Assembly (NCBI GenBank): GCA_007131405.1
Contig: SLQR01000094.1
Location: forward strand, 1-39,077
Reading direction: 5' to 3'
DNA: 39,077 nt
Source: Candidatus Izemoplasma sp.
GTDB taxonomy: Bacteria > Bacillota_I > Bacilli_A > Izemoplasmatales > Izemoplasmataceae
Made by a program: the position numbers and the translations under genes. Below are positions 34,231-39,077 of this stretch, piece after piece. The notes beneath the pieces are model-generated. The model was not told the DNA's origin and ran no database searches. It was given only the letters and a program-made list of their open reading frames with translations. Every line of letters starts with the position of its first letter. The stretch's first letter is position 1.

Positions 34231-34710
34231 TTAATGCGTAGGGTCTTCAACCATATGTCTGAAGACGTTTTTGATAATTGTTAAAACAAACAGGGTTAAG
34301 AGCGATAAGGTAATTCCTAACCAGTAAAATCCATAGCCAAAAATAATTCCAATAATCGCACCAATCCATAAGGTTGAAGCGGTGGTAAGGCCACTAATAT
34401 AGCCATTCGTTTTAATGATTGCCCCTGTACCTAAGAACCCAATTCCGGATACAATTTGCGCCACAATACGTTGACGTTCAATCGTGACTACGCCCGAAAA
34501 ATCAGGATTTTCTCGAATAAACATAACGGCATCATAGACCATGTATTCTTGGGCAATGGTGAGTCCTGCTGCACCAAGCGCTACTAAAAGGTGGGTCGTT
34601 AGCCCTGCAATTTTATTACGTCGTTGGCGTTCAAAGCCAATTAAACCAACAAAAAGCACGGTTAAACCGAGGCTTTGCAATATATAAATTAGATCGACTT
34701 CTTGTCCCAT
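34231..34710 (-). CDS. MgtC/SapB-family membrane protein, short form
   Basis: A 159-residue protein with about four membrane segments. GLIGFERQRRNKIAGLTTHLLVALGAAG near the N-terminus and SGIGFLGTGAIIKTNGYISGLTTASTLWIGA in the middle are the MgtC signature blocks. The C-terminal ACT-like domain of longer MgtC proteins is absent. Family members affect Mg2+ homeostasis or ATP synthase activity; the role here is unknown. SD GTGGTGATT. It has its own promoter overlapped by a long inverted repeat and its own terminator, so it is a single-gene unit. Confidence 0.88.
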   Translation of the reverse strand: MGQEVDLIYILQSLGLTVLFVGLIGFERQRRNKIAGLTTHLLVALGAAGLTIAQEYMVYDAVMFIRENPDFSGVVTIERQRIVAQIVSGIGFLGTGAIIKTNGYISGLTTASTLWIGAIIGIIFGYGFYWLGITLSLLTLFVLTIIKNVFRHMVEDPTH

Positions 34711-34738
34711 AAAATCACCACTTCTCTATTAACAATAT

Positions 34739-34767
34739 ATTATACCCTTGAAATGCAAATAAATCAA
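34739..34767 (-). promoter_or_regulatory. Promoter of the mgtC-like gene
   Basis: Minus strand TTGATT, 17-bp spacer, TATAAT, about 29 nt upstream of the ATG. The -35 lies inside one arm of the inverted repeat at 34752-34791. Confidence 0.65.
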
Positions 34768-34791
34768 GATGGGTCGTGATTTATTTGCATT
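34752..34791. repeat. 15-bp inverted repeat over the mgtC promoter
   Basis: Perfect arms AATGCAAATAAATCA and TGATTTATTTGCATT separated by 10 bases (agatgggtcg), covering the -35 and the region upstream. It abuts, but is separate from, the PFOR terminator. It is probably a protein-binding site; a weak AT-rich hairpin is the alternative. Confidence 0.75.
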
Positions 34792-34819
34792 AAAAAGGCG
34801 CTTGAAAATCAAGCGCCTT
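34792..34819 (-). terminator. Terminator of the PFOR gene
   Basis: Perfect 11-bp stem AAGGCGCTTGA/TCAAGCGCCTT with a 3-nt loop and a short T-run on the minus strand, 10 nt past the stop. Confidence 0.9.
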
Positions 34820-34828
34820 AAAGGTTTA

Positions 34829-37800
34829 TTATGAACTGTAGTCCATTGCTGCGTAACGTTTGTACATTTTGTAACGACGTTGAGCTTGTTTTAAGTTGCC
34901 TTCATAGAGTTGTTCGGCTCGATCTGGGTTGATATCGACAAGCTGTGCGTAACGGGCTTCGTTCATTAGGAATTGTCTGTATTTATCCCATTTTGGTTCT
35001 TTTGAATCAATTTGGAATGGATTTTTGCCTTCAGCTTCAAGTTTCGGATCGAAGCGGAATGTTGGCCAGTATCCACATTCAGTAGCCAGTTTCGCTTGAT
35101 CGTTTGAGAAGGTCAATCCACCTTTAATCTTATGCGCGATACATGGGCTGTAAGCGACCACAATGGATGGTCCTTCGTGGGCTTCAGCTTCACGGATAGC
35201 ACGGAGAACTTGTTGCTGGCTTGCACCGTGTGAGACTTGAGCAACATAGACATGTCCATAACTCATAGCGATCGCAGCAAGGTCTTTTTTCTTGCCTTCT
35301 TTCCCGGCTGCGGTAAAGGCTGCAATCGATCCAGTTGGAGCGGCTTTACTTGATTGCCCACCCGTGTTTGAGTACACTTCAGTATCTAAGATTAAAATGT
35401 TAATGTCTTCATTGTTTGCGATAACATGGTCAAGTCCACCGAATCCGATGTCGTAAGCCCATCCATCGCCACCAATGATCCAGTTTGATTGTTTCACAAG
35501 GTAAGGCGCAACAGCTTTTAATTCTTTGCCTAAATCCCCATCAAGGTTTTGAATAAGTGGTTGAAGTTTGTTCGCGATTTCAAGTGTTTTTTCGCCGTCT
35601 TCGCGGTTGTCTACCCATTCAGCAAAGAGGGTATTCATCTCGCTCGGTAATTTTTCTTTGTTTTCTGCATATAAGGTTTGCACGCGGTCACGGATTGCTT
35701 GTTGAGCATGACGCATACCGAATCCGAATTCTGCGTTGTCTTCGAATAAGCTGTTTGCCCACGCTGGTCCGCGGCCATTATCATCGGTTGTATACGGTGT
35801 TGATGGGAATGATCCACCATAAATTGATGTACATCCTGTGGCGTTTGCAATCATCATACGGTTTCCAAATAATTGGGTCACAAGTTTAATGTACGGTGTT
35901 TCACCACATCCAGCACACGCACCACTGAATTCGAAGAGTGGTTTTGCGAACTGTGAGTTTTTCGCATTGGTTTTTTGAACGAGGTTATCTTTGTATGATA
36001 CTTCGTCAAAGAGGTATTTCGCGTTGTCGATTTCACCTTTTTCGATTTCATCACCGATTGGGCTCATCTTAAGCGCTTTATCAGGTTTGGCTGGACAGAC
36101 TTGCACACATACACCGCACCCTGTACAGTCAAGCGTTGAAATTTGGATTTTGTATTTAAGGCCTTCGAGTCCTTTGCCTTTAGCGTCTAATGTTTTCAGA
36201 CCCTCTGGTGCTTTTTCCATCTCCTCATCGGTTAAGAGGAATGGACGAATGACACCATGTGGACAGGCAAACGCACATTGGTTACATTGAATACAGTTGT
36301 CGTCAATCCATTCAGGTACGTAGTTTGCGATGCCGCGTTTTTCGTACGCACTTGATCCGTTAAGCATCGTTCCGTCTGCATAGTCTTCAAAGGCTGAAAC
36401 TGGTAAGCTGTAGCCTTCAATTGCGTTGACTGGTTCAGCGATTTCACGAACGTATTTCGGTTTCGATTGATCCACTTGTTTTTCTTCGACTTTAAGATCT
36501 TTCCATTCGGATTTAACCTTAACTTCGATGAGACCTTCTTCACCTTTATCAATCGCTGCAAAGTTTTTCTCAACAATTTCTTCACCTTTACGGCTATATT
36601 CTTTTTCCGCGTATTTTTTCATGAGTTCTTTCGCGCGTTTATACGGCATGATTTGTTCGTTGAGTGCAAAGAATGCCGATTGCATAATGGTATTAATCAT
36701 ACCACCTAAGCCAACGTCTTCAGCCAGTTTAACCGCGTTGATGACGTAGAGTTTTGCGTCTTTTTCAGCCAGTTGTTTTTTGATTTTATTTGGTAACATT
36801 GCTTCAACTTCATCAGGACTTTTTACGGTATTTAGTAAGAAGGTTCCACCTTTACGTAGGCCACCGAGCATGTCGTAAAGACTAAGGTACGATTCTTTTG
36901 AACATGACACGAAGTGAGGGTGACTGACTAAGTACGTGCTGCGGATTGGTTTCTCGCTGAAACGTAAATGCATGCGGGTAACTCCACCGGATTTTTTCGA
37001 GTCATAGCTTGAATACGCTTGCCCGTAAAGATCGGTGTTTTCTCCGATGATTTTAATGGTGTTTTTGCTTGCGCCAACGGTTCCATCACTACCGAATCCA
37101 AAGAATAGGAGTTCGGTCGTTGTTTTGTCGGCAACGTCGATTTCTTTTGGTACTGGTAAGCTTGTTTTATTAACATCGTCTTCAATACCGATGGTAAAGC
37201 GGTCTTTTTGTTCACCTTTAAGGTTTTCATAGACAGCAACAATTTGCGCAGGTGTGGTGTCCTTGCTTGATAGTCCGTAACGTCCACCAATGACGAATGG
37301 CGCGTTTTCTCTTCCGTAATATACGGCTTTAACATCCAAATAAAGCGGTTCACCAAGTGAGCCGTTTTCTTTGGTACGGTCAAGGACAGCAATACGTTTG
37401 ACGTTTTTCGGCATCGCATCAAGAAAATATTTTGTGCTAAATGGACGGTATAAGTGAACAGATAATAGTCCAACTTTACGTCCTTGGCTTGTAAGATGGT
37501 CAACGGTTTCGCGAATGGTTTCTGTGACAGAACCCATCGCGATGATGACATCGTCTGCGTTTTTATCGCCATAGTAAACAAACGGTGCGTAATCGCGTCC
37601 AGTTTCTTTGCTGATTTCTTGTAAGTAGTTGTTGACGATATCTGGGATGTCTGTATAATATTGTTCTTGCAATTCACGTGCTTGCATGTACACGTCGTCA
37701 TTTTGTGCTGACCCACGCGTGACTGGGTTTTGACTGTTCAACGCACGCTTTCTGAATTTAAGCACTGCGTCTTTGTCTAAGAGACGGTCAAAGACATCAT

Positions 37801-38368
37801 AAGATAAAACTTCAACTTTGTTGACCTCATGTGATGTTCTAAATCCATCAAAGAAATGCATAAATGGTATGCTTGATTCAATGGCTGCAAGGTGTGCTAC
37901 CCCTGCAAGGTCCATGGTTTGTTGAACCGATCCTGATGCAAGCATCGCAAAGCCTGTCTGGCGTGCGGCCATTACATCTTGATGGTCCCCAAAGATTGAT
38001 AATGCTTGAACTGCAATGCTTCGTGCTGAAACATGAATAACAGCTGGCAAAAGTTCCCCTGCCATTTTATACATATTAGGCAATTTTAATAAGAGCCCTT
38101 GAGATGCTGTGTAAGTGGTCGTGAGCGCACCTGCTTGCAATGAACCATGTACTGTTCCAGCAGCACCTGCTTCCGACTGCATTTGAATAACTTTTACAGG
38201 CATTCCGAAAAGGTTTTTCTTCCCTTTTGAAGCCCATAAATCAGTAAGCTCAGCCATGGGTGAAGATGGGGTGATCGGATAGATCCCCGCAACCTCAGTA
38301 AACGCGTAAGATGCGTATGCTGCGGCTTGATTACCATCCATTGACTGGAATACTTTTTTTGTCGCCAT
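34829..38368 (-). CDS. Pyruvate:ferredoxin (flavodoxin) oxidoreductase, single chain
   Basis: Oxidises pyruvate with CoA to acetyl-CoA and CO2, passing electrons to ferredoxin or flavodoxin. About 1179 residues, usual for the homodimeric NifJ type, with all domains fused: pyruvate-binding domain I (MDGNQAAAYASYAFTEVAGI, YPITPSSPMAE), domain II, CoA domain III, a two-cluster ferredoxin domain (CIQCNQCAFACPHG near 690 and CTGCGVCVQVCPAKP near 750), and the TPP domain with the third cluster (CAGCGETPYIKL near 818, GGDGWAYDIGFGG near 965). The start MATKKVFQ has SD GGAGGTAG; the track start lies 15 codons upstream. Monocistronic, with promoter, palindrome and terminator. Confidence 0.96.
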   Translation of the reverse strand: MATKKVFQSMDGNQAAAYASYAFTEVAGIYPITPSSPMAELTDLWASKGKKNLFGMPVKVIQMQSEAGAAGTVHGSLQAGALTTTYTASQGLLLKLPNMYKMAGELLPAVIHVSARSIAVQALSIFGDHQDVMAARQTGFAMLASGSVQQTMDLAGVAHLAAIESSIPFMHFFDGFRTSHEVNKVEVLSYDVFDRLLDKDAVLKFRKRALNSQNPVTRGSAQNDDVYMQARELQEQYYTDIPDIVNNYLQEISKETGRDYAPFVYYGDKNADDVIIAMGSVTETIRETVDHLTSQGRKVGLLSVHLYRPFSTKYFLDAMPKNVKRIAVLDRTKENGSLGEPLYLDVKAVYYGRENAPFVIGGRYGLSSKDTTPAQIVAVYENLKGEQKDRFTIGIEDDVNKTSLPVPKEIDVADKTTTELLFFGFGSDGTVGASKNTIKIIGENTDLYGQAYSSYDSKKSGGVTRMHLRFSEKPIRSTYLVSHPHFVSCSKESYLSLYDMLGGLRKGGTFLLNTVKSPDEVEAMLPNKIKKQLAEKDAKLYVINAVKLAEDVGLGGMINTIMQSAFFALNEQIMPYKRAKELMKKYAEKEYSRKGEEIVEKNFAAIDKGEEGLIEVKVKSEWKDLKVEEKQVDQSKPKYVREIAEPVNAIEGYSLPVSAFEDYADGTMLNGSSAYEKRGIANYVPEWIDDNCIQCNQCAFACPHGVIRPFLLTDEEMEKAPEGLKTLDAKGKGLEGLKYKIQISTLDCTGCGVCVQVCPAKPDKALKMSPIGDEIEKGEIDNAKYLFDEVSYKDNLVQKTNAKNSQFAKPLFEFSGACAGCGETPYIKLVTQLFGNRMMIANATGCTSIYGGSFPSTPYTTDDNGRGPAWANSLFEDNAEFGFGMRHAQQAIRDRVQTLYAENKEKLPSEMNTLFAEWVDNREDGEKTLEIANKLQPLIQNLDGDLGKELKAVAPYLVKQSNWIIGGDGWAYDIGFGGLDHVIANNEDINILILDTEVYSNTGGQSSKAAPTGSIAAFTAAGKEGKKKDLAAIAMSYGHVYVAQVSHGASQQQVLRAIREAEAHEGPSIVVAYSPCIAHKIKGGLTFSNDQAKLATECGYWPTFRFDPKLEAEGKNPFQIDSKEPKWDKYRQFLMNEARYAQLVDINPDRAEQLYEGNLKQAQRRYKMYKRYAAMDYSS

Positions 38369-38397
38369 ATTCGCTACCTCCAATTTAATTTTTACTA

Positions 38398-38412
38398 TGT
38401 TGTCATACAACA
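38398..38412. promoter_or_regulatory. Palindromic operator candidate at the PFOR start site
   Basis: TGTTGT-cat-ACAACA, perfect 6-bp arms with a 3-base centre, directly downstream of the -10 and spanning the predicted +1. It is a typical repressor position. It shares TTGT/ACAA ends with the Rex consensus but not its spacing. Confidence 0.5.
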
Positions 38413-38414
38413 AA

Positions 38415-38443
38415 ATTATACACTAAACTTACGTTTTGAGCAA
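38415..38443 (-). promoter_or_regulatory. Promoter of the PFOR gene
   Basis: Minus strand TTGCTC, 17-bp spacer, TATAAT, about 47 nt upstream of the ATG. Confidence 0.65.
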
Positions 38444-38468
38444 CCGCAAAAAAGATAAATAAAAAAAA

Positions 38469-38494
38469 GAAAACACTTACATTTAAGCGTTTTC
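38469..38494 (-). terminator. Terminator of the phosphotransferase gene
   Basis: An 11-bp stem (GAAAACGCTTA/TAAGTGTTTTC on the minus strand, one G-U pair, loop AATG) followed by a T-run of eight. Confidence 0.88.
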
Positions 38495-38518
38495 TTTTAG
38501 TTTAGAAAAAGGGTGGTG

Positions 38519-39077
38519 TTATTTCAAATTAGCAATCAGTTTCTCGGCTTTATCAAGATACATTGTTGCGACTTTTTTAAAGTCGACATGCAAAGCTTCG
38601 CTTAGGCCGATAAACTCTTTATAAAGTGCTACGTTATGCCATTGTAAGCACTGGAAAACACGCCATAGATGGAGGCGATTATGCTCGTCGTTACTTGGTT
38701 CATGGCCTAAATAGACTGGCAGTAAAGCAAGGGCATGGTCGAAGTCGTTGTTGCCAAAACAAGCGATATCGTAGTAAGGATCGTTGTTGCCAGTAAACTC
38801 CCAATCCATGAGACGGAGTTCTGCGTCTGTGACGACAAAGTTGCTTATTTGGGCATCGCCATGGGTTAGAACTTTTGGTTGTTTGTCTAAGAAAGGTTTG
38901 TGACTAAGTAAGGTGTTTTTGTACGATTGATACCGGGAGCCATGTTCATGATCGTAGGCTCTAACGAGCTTTTCATATTTTTCAAGACGCTTAAACGGCG
39001 CATAGTCATATTCGCTAATGAGTTCACTCTTATGAATCGTTTTAAGGGTAAGGGCTGCTGCGCCTAAATAGTCAAGG
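38519..39077 (-). CDS. Choline/ethanolamine-kinase-like phosphotransferase (partial)
   Basis: The ORF-track entry begins at an internal Met; the same frame stays open upstream to the window edge, so the 5' end is missing. The protein kinase-like catalytic site is present: VLTHGDAQISNFVV (Brenner motif, H-G-D...N) followed by LRLMDWEFTGNNDPYYDIA (metal-binding DWE). Upstream residues TLKTIHKS and YAPFKRLEKYEKL match LicA/choline-kinase proteins, which phosphorylate choline or a similar amino alcohol; other aminoglycoside-phosphotransferase-fold kinases (for example of thiamine) are possible. It is followed by its own terminator. Confidence 0.85.
   Translation of the reverse strand, partial: LDYLGAAALTLKTIHKSELISEYDYAPFKRLEKYEKLVRAYDHEHGSRYQSYKNTLLSHKPFLDKQPKVLTHGDAQISNFVVTDAELRLMDWEFTGNNDPYYDIACFGNNDFDHALALLPVYLGHEPSNDEHNRLHLWRVFQCLQWHNVALYKEFIGLSEALHVDFKKVATMYLDKAEKLIANLK

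Noticed and set aside
36928-37716. 262-residue ORF on the minus strand within the PFOR gene
   Set aside because: It lies fully inside PFOR in another frame, has no SD or family motif, and PFOR is intact across it; a shadow.
38519-38809. The ORF-track 96-residue protein as a complete small gene
   Set aside because: The frame continues open upstream to the window edge and carries the HGD catalytic motif there, so this is only the C-terminal part of a larger gene.
1-39077. tRNA, rRNA, CRISPR, insertion sequences or prophage genes
   Set aside because: I saw no cloverleaf-like segment, regularly spaced repeats, transposase or phage motifs; genes are continuous housekeeping functions on both strands.

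Overview
The window looks like chromosomal core DNA from a moderately AT-rich, low-GC Gram-positive lineage. Gene order and gene types fit the Firmicutes or wall-less relatives close to Mollicutes: a rimP-nusA-ylxR-ylxQ-infB-rbfA cluster, RNase J, sufCDSUB, a short NusA and IF2, XRE and HPr-type proteins, and a ComK-like protein. TAA, TAG and TGA are all used as stops (for example TGA for nadA and the ComK-like gene, TAG for priA and sufD), so the Mycoplasma/Spiroplasma code is excluded. An Izemoplasma/Haloplasma/Acholeplasma-like or Erysipelotrichia-like source is my guess only. A single-polypeptide pyruvate:ferredoxin oxidoreductase together with Suf suggests fermentative, largely anaerobic metabolism. 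I see no phage, transposon, CRISPR, tRNA or rRNA, and no gene-free stretch longer than about 200 bases.

Layout. 1-2.7 kb (minus): PgpA-like, membrane protein with a decayed HD-GYP-like domain, LemA-like. 2.7-6.8 kb (minus): HAD phosphatase, priA, fmt. 6.9-8.6 kb (plus): RNase J. 8.65-9.8 kb (minus): a galactokinase-family protein with damaged motifs and its own promoter. 9.9-12.5 kb (minus): uvrC and a DEDDh exonuclease. 12.6-16.9 kb (minus): the rimP-nusA-infB-rbfA operon behind a promoter and an attenuator-like hairpin. 17-19 kb (minus): thiI and a TrmH-family methyltransferase. 19-20.3 kb (plus): free-methionine sulfoxide reductase and rpsD, the latter behind a strong promoter and a structured leader of about 170 nt. 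20.3-23.6 kb (minus): nadC-nadA-nadB. 23.7-26.5 kb (minus): pgk, XRE-cupin regulator, HPr-like protein, tpiA. 26.6-27.0 kb: ComK-like regulator. 27.1-29.1 kb: transketolase. 29.2-34.1 kb: sufC-D-S-U-B. 34.2-34.7 kb: MgtC-like. 34.8-38.4 kb: PFOR. 38.5 kb to the end: partial choline-kinase-like phosphotransferase.

How it fits together. Glycolytic and pentose-phosphate enzymes (Pgk, TpiA, Tkt) feed pyruvate to PFOR, whose three Fe-S clusters, like that of NadA, need the Suf system next door; ThiI also uses cysteine-derived sulfur. The translation/transcription operon is ordinary. The less ordinary parts are several apparent pseudo-enzymes or variant regulators (galactokinase-like, HD-GYP-like, HPr-like without the usual Arg/Pro after the active His) and several clean operator-like repeats in promoters: a palindrome at the PFOR start site, a 15-bp inverted repeat over the mgtC -35, and a 10-bp-phased direct repeat over the suf -35. 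Start sites were moved from the ORF-track starts wherever a Shine-Dalgarno sequence (SD) or family alignment favoured an internal codon.
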